Shown: positions 30,737 through 40,714, counted from the first letter of the stretch. The stretch is 43,462 nt of DNA from Phycisphaeraceae bacterium (GCA_029260635.1 JAJDCW010000070.1:1-43462); one strand, 5' to 3'. The notes: generated from the sequence alone by a model not told the origin. A program made the numbers and translations.

Positions 30737-31321
30737 CTACACCCGCTGCTCGTCCCCCGCCTGCACGCGGATGCTCAACCGCAACAACGAGCCCGACGCC
30801 ACCGTCATGTCCGGCACGTCGCCCGGGTCGTGGATCACCGCGGAAGGCTCGATGTAATCAGGCTTAGGCGTCGGCAGCCCCCGGGCATCGACCCCGACCA
30901 GCACGGCGGAGTTGACCCCGTAGTTCCCGTCGGGCCTTTCAAACTCTTTGTCGCTCGCCGGGTCGTTGACCCAGGTATCGCCATTCACCACAAACTTGTA
31001 CCAGTGCACGCCATCGGGCAGCTCGACCGATACCCGGTAGGTACCGTCGCCCCGGTTTTGCATCGGCAACGCGTGCATCGACCAGCCGTTAAAGGAACCG
31101 GCCAGGTGGACCGTCTGAACTTTCACACCCTCTACTTCATCACCGGGCGTGTATTCAAACTGATGCCCGGCCCCCGGCACAGGCCTGATGATGTGCGTCG
31201 TCGCGTCTGATCCGCCCGCCGGCGCGTCCGCCACGGCGCACGCACCTAGCAAGAGCAAACCCGTTATAACGGTTAACCGTCCGAACCAACGCGCGCCTCT
31301 ATGGGTGATCTCACATTTCAA
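30737..31321 (-). CDS. Lipoprotein with glycogen-binding domain (CBM48/AMPK1-like)
   Basis: LLLLGACAVAD lipobox-like signal; VHLAGSFNGWSMHALPMQNRGDGTYRVSVELPDGVHWYKFVVNGDTWVNDP. Confidence 0.82.
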   Translation of the reverse strand: MKCEITHRGARWFGRLTVITGLLLLGACAVADAPAGGSDATTHIIRPVPGAGHQFEYTPGDEVEGVKVQTVHLAGSFNGWSMHALPMQNRGDGTYRVSVELPDGVHWYKFVVNGDTWVNDPASDKEFERPDGNYGVNSAVLVGVDARGLPTPKPDYIEPSAVIHDPGDVPDMTVASGSLLRLSIRVQAGDEQRV

Positions 31322-31364
31322 TCAGACAACTCCATAGACACGGTCAATAACCAACACCAGAAAA

Positions 31365-34300
31365 TCAGTCACGACAAAGCACCATCATCGAGTAGGGCGG
31401 CAGCAGAAGCTCGCCCGATGCCTCTCCGAGTTTTTTGACGCCGGCGTGTTCGTGATTCACGACGATGTTCCAGGCGCCTTCGGGCAGGTCGATCGATCGC
31501 TGCTCCGCGTCACCGTTGTAGACCACGAGGATCGTGTTCCAGCTGTCGCCGACCGCGCTCCCGTCGAGTTCGTACCACACCGGCCCGGGCTCGTCGTGGA
31601 AAGAGAGGTGGTTGCGTACCTGCTTGCGCGTCCGCAGGCGGAACGCCGGGTGCTCCCTGCGGAGCTGGATGAGCCCGCGGGTGTAATCAAACACATCCCG
31701 GTACGCGGCTTTCCGTGGCCAATCAAACTTATTGACCTCGTCCCCGGCGTTGTAGGAGTTGTGGTTGCCCAGCTTCGTCCGGGCGAAGTCGCTGCCGCCG
31801 TGCAGGAACGCGACGCCTTGTGACGTCAGCACGATCCCCAGTGACAGCTTGTGCATCGCGCGCCTGGTCGCGTCGTCGCCATTCGGCAGTGTGTGGATCA
31901 GCTTGTCCCAGAGGGTCCGGTTGTCGTGGGCCGAGGCGTAGTTGATCGACTCGGTGGGGTGCTCGGCGAAGTCATCGATCGCGCCCGCCACCCCGTCACG
32001 GATTTCCTTGTTGTGCCCGCCACCCATCGCGAAGCCGAGGGCCATCCCGTCCAAGTCGCCGCGGATCGCGTTGCGCAGGTGGTCGTTAAACACCGCGACA
32101 CCCATCTTTTTCTGCGCGCCCTTGGGGAAGTGGGTCGGCCCGCCGCCGGTCCAGGGCTCGCCGTAGATCAACAGGTCCGGGCGGATCGCGTGCAGTTCCC
32201 TGGCCACCAGCGCCACCGACTCCTTGTGCATCATCCCCAGCAGGTCGAAGCGGAAGCCATCGATGTGGTATTCCTGGACCCAGTACTTCAGCGAGTCCAC
32301 GATGTACTTGCGCGCCATTGGCCGCTCGTCCGCGATGGCGTTGCCGGTCCCCGACTCGTTCCGAAGCCGACCGCCGGGCGTCGTCCGGAAGTAGTACCAG
32401 GGCACCGCCTGATCGAAGGGGGATGCGCCGAACGACGTACTCGTGTGGTTATAAACCACGTCCATTACCACGCGGATATCCGCCTCGTGCAGCGCCTTGA
32501 TCGTGGCCTTGAGGTCCTTGATCGCCTGCGCCGGGTCGTCGGGGTTGGTCGAGTACTGCGCCTCGGGTACATTGAATAACGCCGTCCAGTAGCCCCAGTT
32601 GTATTCATTCATCCCCGCGCTGTAGTCCTGGATCGGCAGCAGGTGCACGGTCGTGACACCAAGCTCCTTGAGGTGCGACACGCCCGTGGCGATGTCGCCG
32701 GTGTTCTCGTGCGCCAGTCCCAGGTACTTGCCCCGGTGTGCGGGCGGGCAAGAAAGGTCCTCGATCGAGTAGTCCCGGACGTGGATCTCGTAGATCACCT
32801 CGTCCACCGGGCTCGCGCTCATGGGCGGGGCGTCGTTCTCCCAGCCCGCCGGGTCGGTCTGGTCAAGGTCCACCACCATTGACCTAGCGCTGTCCCTGGT
32901 CGCGGCGTAACAATAAATGTCGGCTACGATTCTCACTTCGCCGTAGGAGGTGAACTTGTACTGGTAGTAGAGCCCGTGCAGGTCGCCCTCGACGCGTGCC
33001 CGCCAGACCCCGCCGTGGCCACGCGACATCGTGACCGTGTCGTAAGGCTCGGCCTCGTCCGCCGTCTTATATAGAAGCAACTCCACCGATTCAGACACGG
33101 GCGACCAGGTCGCGAACGCCGTCGCCACCGATGTGTGATCCGCGCCCAACTCGGCACCCAGGTCGTGGAACCTATCGTCGGTCAGCACCTCACGGGCGTA
33201 CACCGTCGCAGGCCCGGTCCCCGGCAGGCTCAGCGTCATCCCCGACACGATCGAATCCAGGTCCACCGGCTTATCGAGTTTCAGCATCAGGTCGCGCGAC
33301 CCGGCATCGCCGTGCCCCTTGGTCTTGACCTCGGCCACCGGGTACCGGTCATCGCCGACCTGTACCCAGCCTGCCGGTTCGCTGAGTTGTGCCGCGGTCG
33401 CCGGCTGATTCAGCCTCACGTGCAACAGGCCCGGCTCATCTAAAAACGCTCGTTGTATCTGCAAGGCAAAATCCAGTTTCGCAGGGTCCATAAACACACG
33501 TTCCTCGCCGGCTACCAACCACGCCTCGGCCACCCCCGCCTCGCTGGGCGACACAAATCGATCCACATCCCCGTCCCGCTCGAGCCAATCGCCCCGGCGG
33601 ACTATAAAGCCTACACGATCCGTCGGCTGGGCAAACTCGAGTTGGGCATACACCCCGTACCCGTCTTTCTTATCAAACGGGTACGCCTTGCCCTCCTGGC
33701 CATCCGCCCAGGCCCAGACCGCCCAGCCATCGTACTTCCCGTCGGGACGATGATAGTGCAACACCGCCACCGCGCCCGCGCCCACCGCCCGGGCTGACGC
33801 CGGCGCGGCCGAGACATAGCCCTCGCCCCCGGGCATGCTCCCTGGCTCCGCCCCGCCGTCCATGGGTACCGCGTCCTGTGCCTCGTCCACGATCGGCGGG
33901 GTCGTATCAAACGCCAGCCGCCCCTCACGGACCCAGACCTCCGCGATGCCGCCGGCCCCGACTTCTATCATCCGGTCCCGGTCACCATCCTTCTGTTCCC
34001 AGTCGCCCCGACGCAGGAGGAAGCCCAGCTTTGGGTGTGCTTCATCAAGCACCACCACAGCATACAAGCCAAACGCGTCCGACCCGGCCAGCGCATATTC
34101 AGACCCTTCCGCGTTCACCGGCCAGGCCCACACGTTCCACCCCGCGTAGTCCGCCGCGTCCCGACGGTAATGCACAATCAATATGGTTTGCCCCCCAAAG
34201 TCCGACGCCGACTTGCCATCGGCGAGCGCCTCGACCCGTATCCCCTCTCCCGCCCCCGATTCATTAACCCCGACCTCCCCCCAAGCGCTCGCCACCCCCG

Positions 34301-34397
34301 TCATTCCGGGGGTGCCGGGGGTGCCGGGGATTCCGGGGGCGCAGCACAACACACACACACCCAACCACACCAGGAGTGCCCATCGCCTCATCAACAA
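31365..34397 (-). CDS. pulA: Secreted type I pullulanase with two CBM41-like modules
   Basis: VIYEIHVRDYSIEDLS, VVYNHTSTSFGASPFD, GFRFDLLGMMHKES, YGEPWTGGG; two VHYRR/LHYHRPDGKYDGWAVWAWADG segments. Confidence 0.92.
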   Translation of the reverse strand: MLMRRWALLVWLGVCVLCCAPGIPGTPGTPGMTGVASAWGEVGVNESGAGEGIRVEALADGKSASDFGGQTILIVHYRRDAADYAGWNVWAWPVNAEGSEYALAGSDAFGLYAVVVLDEAHPKLGFLLRRGDWEQKDGDRDRMIEVGAGGIAEVWVREGRLAFDTTPPIVDEAQDAVPMDGGAEPGSMPGGEGYVSAAPASARAVGAGAVAVLHYHRPDGKYDGWAVWAWADGQEGKAYPFDKKDGYGVYAQLEFAQPTDRVGFIVRRGDWLERDGDVDRFVSPSEAGVAEAWLVAGEERVFMDPAKLDFALQIQRAFLDEPGLLHVRLNQPATAAQLSEPAGWVQVGDDRYPVAEVKTKGHGDAGSRDLMLKLDKPVDLDSIVSGMTLSLPGTGPATVYAREVLTDDRFHDLGAELGADHTSVATAFATWSPVSESVELLLYKTADEAEPYDTVTMSRGHGGVWRARVEGDLHGLYYQYKFTSYGEVRIVADIYCYAATRDSARSMVVDLDQTDPAGWENDAPPMSASPVDEVIYEIHVRDYSIEDLSCPPAHRGKYLGLAHENTGDIATGVSHLKELGVTTVHLLPIQDYSAGMNEYNWGYWTALFNVPEAQYSTNPDDPAQAIKDLKATIKALHEADIRVVMDVVYNHTSTSFGASPFDQAVPWYYFRTTPGGRLRNESGTGNAIADERPMARKYIVDSLKYWVQEYHIDGFRFDLLGMMHKESVALVARELHAIRPDLLIYGEPWTGGGPTHFPKGAQKKMGVAVFNDHLRNAIRGDLDGMALGFAMGGGHNKEIRDGVAGAIDDFAEHPTESINYASAHDNRTLWDKLIHTLPNGDDATRRAMHKLSLGIVLTSQGVAFLHGGSDFARTKLGNHNSYNAGDEVNKFDWPRKAAYRDVFDYTRGLIQLRREHPAFRLRTRKQVRNHLSFHDEPGPVWYELDGSAVGDSWNTILVVYNGDAEQRSIDLPEGAWNIVVNHEHAGVKKLGEASGELLLPPYSMMVLCRD

Positions 34398-34511
34398 CCT
34401 TGCCTTTCCCTGAATCGGATCAACCGGAGCCTGTTATCCCGGCCGCAAAGCCCGGGCCGAATATGTAATACAAAGGTTTACCCGGAACCACACTTACTTC
34501 AAACAGATCAC

Positions 34512-35627
34512 TCAGCCCCGGTCGGACACGATCGAGGTCGAGTCGCGCAGCACCAGGTGGGCGGGCATCCGCTCAGCTATCTTCTGCGTCTTGCCACGCA
34601 CGCGCTGGACCAGCATCTCACACGCCCGCGTCCCCACCTCGTACAACGGCAGGTGCACGGTCGTCAGGCTCGGATTCACGAACGCCATCTGCTGGATATC
34701 ATCAAACCCGACCACCGAGACGTCCTGTGGCACGCGCTTGCCCATATCCATGAGCCGGTGCATCGCGCCCAGCGCCATCTTGTCGTTACACGCGAAGATC
34801 GCCGTGGTATCCGGGTGCCGCTTAAGGACTTCATCCGTCGCGGCAGCGCCGCCTTCTTCGGTGAATCGCCCGTCGGCCGTCCAGCTCTCATCCGCATCAA
34901 ACCCCGCGTCGTGCATCCGGGCAAAATACACGCCCATGATGTCGCGGACCGTCTGGGCCTCCGAAGCACCCGCGATCAACGCGACCTTCTTATGCCCAAG
35001 CTGCAATAGCACGTTCATCACCTGCTCGGCGCCCGAGCGGTAATCCGCCACGACGTAATCCAGGTTCAGATCGGGGAAGTAGTTATTCACACACACCATC
35101 GGGAACCCAGCCGCCGCGAAGTCTTTCACAAACGGGTGCCGGTCGTTAACCCCCAGGCAGAACATCCCGTCCACGAACCGCCGTTCGAACAACTCCATGT
35201 GCTTGCGTTCACGCAGGAAATCCGGCTTCGCTGACTCCAGCATCACTTTATGGCCCAGCCGGTCGGCCCGGTCGCAGATCCCGCTTAACAGTTCCCCGAA
35301 ATACGGGTCGCTGAACGCGTGACGCAAAGGCGGCAAAAGCACCGCCAACACCCGCGTGTACTGGCTGGACAGGCTCTGAGCCAGACGATTGGGCCGATAC
35401 CCCAGCTTCTCAATAATCCGCCTGACCTTGATCTGAGTCGCCTTGCTGATCCGTGGGTTGTCATTCAGGACCATGGAGACCGTCGCCACTGATACACTGG
35501 CCTGTTGCGCGACCTCGCGCATCGATACCCGCCGAGTACCGCCATTGCGCCGGCTGGACGGCTGGCGCGTCTTGGTCGTGGTGGACGCCGCTGGCGCGTC
35601 CGCGATCTCACTGGATGGTTCAGACAT
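34512..35627 (-). CDS. LacI family transcriptional regulator
   Basis: SMREVAQQASVSVATVSMVLNDNPRISKATQIKVRRIIEKLGYRPNRLAQSL HTH plus periplasmic-binding-like C-terminal domain. Confidence 0.95.
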   Translation of the reverse strand: MSEPSSEIADAPAASTTTKTRQPSSRRNGGTRRVSMREVAQQASVSVATVSMVLNDNPRISKATQIKVRRIIEKLGYRPNRLAQSLSSQYTRVLAVLLPPLRHAFSDPYFGELLSGICDRADRLGHKVMLESAKPDFLRERKHMELFERRFVDGMFCLGVNDRHPFVKDFAAAGFPMVCVNNYFPDLNLDYVVADYRSGAEQVMNVLLQLGHKKVALIAGASEAQTVRDIMGVYFARMHDAGFDADESWTADGRFTEEGGAAATDEVLKRHPDTTAIFACNDKMALGAMHRLMDMGKRVPQDVSVVGFDDIQQMAFVNPSLTTVHLPLYEVGTRACEMLVQRVRGKTQKIAERMPAHLVLRDSTSIVSDRG

Positions 35628-35689
35628 CGGCCTGGTCCTGAGAGGGTAAACCCGTTATTGGAGTGCTCATGAATCTCAGACGCACGGAT

Positions 35690-35722
35690 TGGTAAAACGT
35701 TAACTGCTTAAACAGTTTACCA
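35690..35722. promoter_or_regulatory. Candidate LacI-family operator in the lacI upstream region
   Basis: tggtaaaacgtt-N9-aacagtttacca; 10/12 matched arms. Confidence 0.55.
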
Positions 35723-35933
35723 GATCATTAAACACCGTCAAGTATCAACCCGCAGAACGGGGCAGAAAATACATAATCACGGCTGCGGCAGTTAACCCTG
35801 CCCCTGAAAAGGTTTGCGGCCCAACAGCCCCGGCCATGGGGCGAGAAAGACGCTTGTGATGCCTATTAAAATACTAACAAAATACCGGCCTCGGCCACGG
35901 ATACACCGGCAAGCAAGTCGTGAAATTTATCGT

Positions 35934-35959
35934 GTTTACCGCGATAATGGCCGGTAAAC
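35934..35959. promoter_or_regulatory. Candidate operator GTTTACCG-N10-CGGTAAAC
   Basis: Perfect 8-bp inverted repeat directly upstream of the -35 box. Confidence 0.6.
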
Positions 35960-35961
35960 CC

Positions 35962-35989
35962 TTGACATCAACCAATCCGGGGTTATATT
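35962..35989 (+). promoter_or_regulatory. Sigma70-type promoter for the PEP-CTERM gene
   Basis: TTGACA (35962-35967), 16-nt spacer, TATATT (35984-35989). Confidence 0.7.
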
Positions 35990-36129
35990 CGTGTGTGGAG
36001 GAGAGCCATACCCGCCCGTTCTGGCGGCTCAGGCCACGGAGAAGACGAGACTAACCCCTGTCCCCGTCAAACCTCTTCCAAGCCGAAAGGCCGGTTGTTC
36101 GATTGTTTTTTGGGATTAAGGTTAAAACG

Positions 36130-36166
36130 GTTAAGCATTAAACGGGGCAAAAGCCCACCGCTTAAC
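36130..36166 (+). promoter_or_regulatory. Structured element in the long 5' leader
   Basis: GTTAAGC (36130-36136) ... GCTTAAC (36160-36166) enclosing GGGC-AAAA-GCCC (36145-36156). Confidence 0.45.
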
Positions 36167-36243
36167 AGGAACACGTTGTGAATGTTTAAGAGACATCCGA
36201 GCTCTGCAAAGTTTGATTTTTATTTTCACTAAAGGAGGAAGGT

Positions 36244-37131
36244 ATGAAAGGCTTAGTAACAGGAATTTCGACCGCTGCCCTGCTGGTAGCGGCCGGAAAC
36301 GCTCAGGCCATCACTGTCGATGGCACGCGTGACGCGGGTTACGGCTCAGCCCTGGCGCTGCAGACCGTCGAAACCCAGTTCGGTGACAACGAGTCTGAAT
36401 GGAACGGCGGCTACGCCACCATCGACGGCGGCAAGCTGTACATCATGCTTACCGGCAACCTGTCGGGTAACTTCAACAAGCTCGAGGTCTTTATCGACTC
36501 CAAGGCCGGTGGCCAATCGGTGTTTGATTCCTCGGGGAACGACGATGCCGACCGCATGGACGGCATGGTCTTCGACGTCGGCTTCACCGCCGACTACCAC
36601 ATCATCTCGCGCCGTGGCAACGCAGGCAGCGATAAATTCGATGTGGATTTCGCCGACCTCGGAGCACAAACATTCAGTGCCTATGCTGACGTCTTCGGCG
36701 GTACACAAACCGGCAGCGGGGCGACCGGCACCGGCGTAAACGCATCGGCCATCGGCGTCGCCTACGACAACTCCAACGTCGCTGGCGTCCTCGGCGGTAC
36801 CGCAGCGGCAGACCAGGTAGCCGCAGCCGCGGTCACCACCGGTCTGGAATTGGAGATCGACCTGGCAGACATCGGCTACGTCGGCGGGCCCATCAACATC
36901 ATGGTCGGACAGAACGGTGATGGACACCACTTCTGGTCCAACCAGTTCCTCGGCGGCCTTGCAGCCCCGCAGGGCAACCTCGGTGGTGATGGTGCCGGCA
37001 ACTTTGACGGCTTCGGTGATATCGACCTGACCGCCTTCGCTGGCGACCAGTTCTTCACCCTGGTCCCCGAACCTGCCAGCCTCGCGCTGCTGGGCCTCGG
37101 TGGTCTGGCGATGCTCCGTCGTCGCGCCTGA
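36244..37131 (+). CDS. PEP-CTERM sorting domain-containing protein
   Basis: Signal peptide at N-terminus; C-terminus LVPEPASLALLGLGGLAMLRRRA; strong SD aaaggagg just upstream. Confidence 0.9.
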   Translation: MKGLVTGISTAALLVAAGNAQAITVDGTRDAGYGSALALQTVETQFGDNESEWNGGYATIDGGKLYIMLTGNLSGNFNKLEVFIDSKAGGQSVFDSSGNDDADRMDGMVFDVGFTADYHIISRRGNAGSDKFDVDFADLGAQTFSAYADVFGGTQTGSGATGTGVNASAIGVAYDNSNVAGVLGGTAAADQVAAAAVTTGLELEIDLADIGYVGGPINIMVGQNGDGHHFWSNQFLGGLAAPQGNLGGDGAGNFDGFGDIDLTAFAGDQFFTLVPEPASLALLGLGGLAMLRRRA

Positions 37132-37142
37132 TCGAACACAAC

Positions 37143-37207
37143 GACGAACCCAGGTTCGTCTTGTAATCAGAAACCTCCCACGGCGTGGCCTGACCGCCAC
37201 GCCGTGG
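37143..37207 (+). terminator. Tandem hairpins downstream of the PEP-CTERM gene
   Basis: gacgaacc-ca-ggttcgtc (37143-37160) and ccacggcgtggc-N6-gccacgccgtgg (37178-37207); no strong T tract. Confidence 0.55.
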
Positions 37208-37240
37208 ATTTAGAAAGCCGACGCGTCGTTCTCCCACACC

Positions 37241-40200
37241 GTGCCGGCTCTACTACGAACGACCGATCCAGGAGCGAAGCGCATGCATCACGCAGCTGAG
37301 CCAATATCTATCCGTCTAATCACAAAAAGCCGGCCTGGCATCGCCCTCGCCCGGCCCGCGCTCGTCGCCACGCTGCTCGCTATCACTTCCACCGCCGCGC
37401 TCGCTCAGGACACCTCCAACCCCGCCACGCTCCAGATCTTCGAGGCGAGGTGGGACACCATCGAGGACCGCGCCGTCGATATGTTCTACGCCGGCTACGG
37501 CGCCCTCTGGCTGCCCCCGCCGGCCCGCGCCGACTCGGGCGACCAGTCCGTCGGCTACGACGTCTACGACCGCTTCGACCTGGGCGATGAAAACCGCGCC
37601 ACAGCCTACGGCACGAAGACCGGCCTGCAGACCGCGATCGGGCAGTCGCACAACGCCGGCATCAGCGTCTACACCGACCTGATCCTCAACCACAACGGGT
37701 TCACCGAACTGGGCCAGACCGACGGCGGCGGCAACTCATTCGAAGACGCCGGCGGCTACCCTGGCTTCGCCATCACACTCCCCTCCGACATCGACGGCGA
37801 CTTCCACGGCGCTTTCGAGTCAGGCGACCTGAACGGCCGACTCTCCGGGCTCATCGATATCGCGCAGGAAAAGACCGGGCCGAACAATCAGTTCATACGT
37901 ACACCCGTAACCGTAGGCGACCCAAACAACATCCCCGCGGGCACCACGCCCGCCTTCGGCCGGATCGCCAACGTCCCCACGCCAACCAACGCGCAGTTCT
38001 ACCCCGACCAGGGCATCGCGGGCACGCAGATCGACGTCGACCCCGGCCCTGGCGTCTCGCTGGTCACCCGCTACAACTTCAACAACGCCGACCCCATGGC
38101 CGGCGACGCCACCATCGAGACCGCCGAAGACCTCCTGATGCGCAACGTCCAGTGGATGGTCCAGGTGGTGGGTGTTGATGGCTTCCGCATCGACGCCGCC
38201 AAGCACTTCCCCGCCTCCACACTCGAACGCCTAGACGAGGCTGTATTCGCCGCAAGCAACCAGGTCCAGCACGACGGGTCGATCAAGCCGATCTTCTCGT
38301 TCAGCGAAATCCTCGACGGCAACAAGGGATTCCTCCAGACCCGCATCGAGCGCAACCTCCCGAACAACCACGCCATCGACCCGCTGGATAACCAGGTCCA
38401 GGGCAACCGCGACGCGCTGGACTTCCCCCTGTTCTTCGCCATGCGCGACAACCTCACCGGTAACGGCCTTGCCAACAACTGGCACGGCATCCGAAACGCC
38501 ACGCAAGACACACAGGACGACGGTCTGCGCAACGGCACGCAGGGCGTCTCCTTCGTCGACAGCCACGACCACCTCCCCGGCGGATTCGCTTTCCTTAAGG
38601 ACGTCGCCTACGCATACACCCTCATGCGCCCCGGCGATGCCGTCGTCTACCACAACGCCAAAGAGTTCGGCGGCGGACGCTCCTTCCCCAACGACGGCCG
38701 CGACGATGCGCTCGGCGGCTTCAGCTCCGATACCGTCACCACGCTGCTTGATATCCGCAACACCCATGGCCGGGGCAGCTTCCACGAACGCTGGATCGAC
38801 GACGCTTTCAACCCCAACGGCTTCTCCAACATCTACATCTACGAACGCGGCAACTCCGCCGTCGTCGGGCTCAACAGCCGTGTCGATAACTTCGTCGAGA
38901 CACGTAACGGCGTGCAGACCGAGTTCGCCCCCGGCACGCACCTGGTCGAACTCACCGGCAACGCCGACGACCCGATCGTCGATCCCGGGGGCAATATCCC
39001 CAACACCGTCGTCGTCGACGGCTCCGGGCAGATCAGCGTCAGCATCCCGTCCAACAGCACGCACGGCAAGGGCTACGTCATCTACGGCCTGGCGACCCCC
39101 GACGCCGCCATGAGCCTGACCAATATCGACTCCGTGATCGCAGGTGCCGGCACAACCTCCATCAGCGCCACCGCCAACGTCAACGACGTCGATGTCATCA
39201 CCGCCGACAGCTTCACGATCCGCATCGACACCAGCCCCGTCACCCTCCCCGACAGCTTCCGGGACTTCGATGCCGACGGCGACTTCGCCGCCTTCAAGAT
39301 CGACGAGGGCTACGACGCCAACAACACCGGCGGCATCGACTTCGTCACCCCCGGCTCGGTGACCTACGGCTTCGAGAACTTCGTCACCACCAACGCCCCC
39401 GGCTACATCGACAACGGCTCGGGTACGAACATCGGGTCTGGCACCGGCGTCTTCGAGCAGACCATCGACACCACGCAGCTCGCCGAGGGCTACCACTTCA
39501 TCACCGGGCGCACCTTCCGCCACCGCGACTCCGGACCCGCCATCTACGACGACCGGCGGCGCGCCATCTACATCGACCGCCTCCCGCCCGACTCCGCCGT
39601 CGACACGTTCGAGCTTAACGGCTCGGGCACCGGGAACATGGACCTGCTGATGCGCTCCGTGGACAAGACCGCGCAGGCCGTCTTCGTCTACCTGGACCTG
39701 CCCGCCAACGCGACCGAGGCCGAGATACTCGACGTCGATCCGAGCCTGAACACCACGCTCAAGATCGACCGCGACCTCTTCAGGCGTTCCTACCTCAACG
39801 TCCGCGATGGCAACCACGTCGTCACGCTCCTGACGATCGAATCCACCGGCAGGATCAATATCCAACGCTTCGCCGGCCTTAACACCGACGGCGCCAACGG
39901 CGCGGGCATCGGCGACCTGAACTCCGACGACGCCTTCTCACCCAGTGACCTCACCGGCGTGCCCGGCGGCTTCGAGGACATCCTCTACAGCCAGAACGAC
40001 AAGTTCCACGCCGCCGCCGACGCCAACGCCGACGGCCTGATCGACAACCGTGATCTGTTCCTGCTGGAAGCAGCGCTCACCAACGGCGGGGCCGATGCCG
40101 CAACCCTGCTCGCGCTTACGGGCGTCCTGAACCGACGCGCCGACCTGAACGAAGACACCTTCACCAACGCCGCAGACATCGACTTCCTCTACACCCAGTT

Positions 40201-40714
40201 CGGCTCGTCCGACTGGCTGGTTGACCTGGATGTTTCCGGCAACACCGACGCCGACGACGTCACCACACTCATCCAGTCGCTATTGCAAACAAACTTCGGC
40301 GACCTGGACCTCGATGGCACCGTCTCCTACGCCGACCGCAACACCCTCGAAGCCAACCTTGGCCAATCCGGCCTGGGCTGGGCCGGCGGCGACATCAATG
40401 GCAGCGGACTCATCGACCAGGACGACCTGAACCTCCTGCTCGCCAATCTTCTTGAAGGCGACCTCGACGGCGACGGCTTCGTCGGCATCGACGACCTGAA
40501 CATCGTGCTCGCCAACTGGAACCAGAACGTCACCACTGGTGACCCACTTGTCGGCGATCCCTCCGGCGACGGCTTCGTCGGCATCGACGACCTCAACGCC
40601 GTCCTCGGCGACTGGAATGCCGGCAGCCCACCCAACTCCACCGCCAATATCCCCGAACCCACCAGCCTGTTGCTGCTGAGCCTGGGCCTATTCTCGCTAA
40701 ACCGCCGTGCTTAA
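37241..40714 (+). CDS. Secreted GH13 alpha-amylase-like enzyme with dockerin-like EF-hand repeats and PEP-CTERM anchor
   Basis: YGALWLPPPARADSGDQSVGYDVYDRFDLGDE, GFRIDAAKHFP, FSEILDGN, VDSHDHLPGG; repeats DLDGDGFVGIDDLNIVLANWN / DPSGDGFVGIDDLNAVLGDWN; C-term NIPEPTSLLLLSLGLFSLNRRA; start may be 37262 or 37283. Confidence 0.9.
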   Translation: MPALLRTTDPGAKRMHHAAEPISIRLITKSRPGIALARPALVATLLAITSTAALAQDTSNPATLQIFEARWDTIEDRAVDMFYAGYGALWLPPPARADSGDQSVGYDVYDRFDLGDENRATAYGTKTGLQTAIGQSHNAGISVYTDLILNHNGFTELGQTDGGGNSFEDAGGYPGFAITLPSDIDGDFHGAFESGDLNGRLSGLIDIAQEKTGPNNQFIRTPVTVGDPNNIPAGTTPAFGRIANVPTPTNAQFYPDQGIAGTQIDVDPGPGVSLVTRYNFNNADPMAGDATIETAEDLLMRNVQWMVQVVGVDGFRIDAAKHFPASTLERLDEAVFAASNQVQHDGSIKPIFSFSEILDGNKGFLQTRIERNLPNNHAIDPLDNQVQGNRDALDFPLFFAMRDNLTGNGLANNWHGIRNATQDTQDDGLRNGTQGVSFVDSHDHLPGGFAFLKDVAYAYTLMRPGDAVVYHNAKEFGGGRSFPNDGRDDALGGFSSDTVTTLLDIRNTHGRGSFHERWIDDAFNPNGFSNIYIYERGNSAVVGLNSRVDNFVETRNGVQTEFAPGTHLVELTGNADDPIVDPGGNIPNTVVVDGSGQISVSIPSNSTHGKGYVIYGLATPDAAMSLTNIDSVIAGAGTTSISATANVNDVDVITADSFTIRIDTSPVTLPDSFRDFDADGDFAAFKIDEGYDANNTGGIDFVTPGSVTYGFENFVTTNAPGYIDNGSGTNIGSGTGVFEQTIDTTQLAEGYHFITGRTFRHRDSGPAIYDDRRRAIYIDRLPPDSAVDTFELNGSGTGNMDLLMRSVDKTAQAVFVYLDLPANATEAEILDVDPSLNTTLKIDRDLFRRSYLNVRDGNHVVTLLTIESTGRINIQRFAGLNTDGANGAGIGDLNSDDAFSPSDLTGVPGGFEDILYSQNDKFHAAADANADGLIDNRDLFLLEAALTNGGADAATLLALTGVLNRRADLNEDTFTNAADIDFLYTQFGSSDWLVDLDVSGNTDADDVTTLIQSLLQTNFGDLDLDGTVSYADRNTLEANLGQSGLGWAGGDINGSGLIDQDDLNLLLANLLEGDLDGDGFVGIDDLNIVLANWNQNVTTGDPLVGDPSGDGFVGIDDLNAVLGDWNAGSPPNSTANIPEPTSLLLLSLGLFSLNRRA

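Noticed and set aside
34035-35009. 324-aa plus-strand ORF
   Set aside because: Runs antisense across pulA start, the intergenic region and lacI; low-complexity basic composition.
38231-39865. 544-aa minus-strand ORF
   Set aside because: Antisense to the GH13/dockerin gene; Val/Asp/Gly-rich composition arises from codon complementarity.
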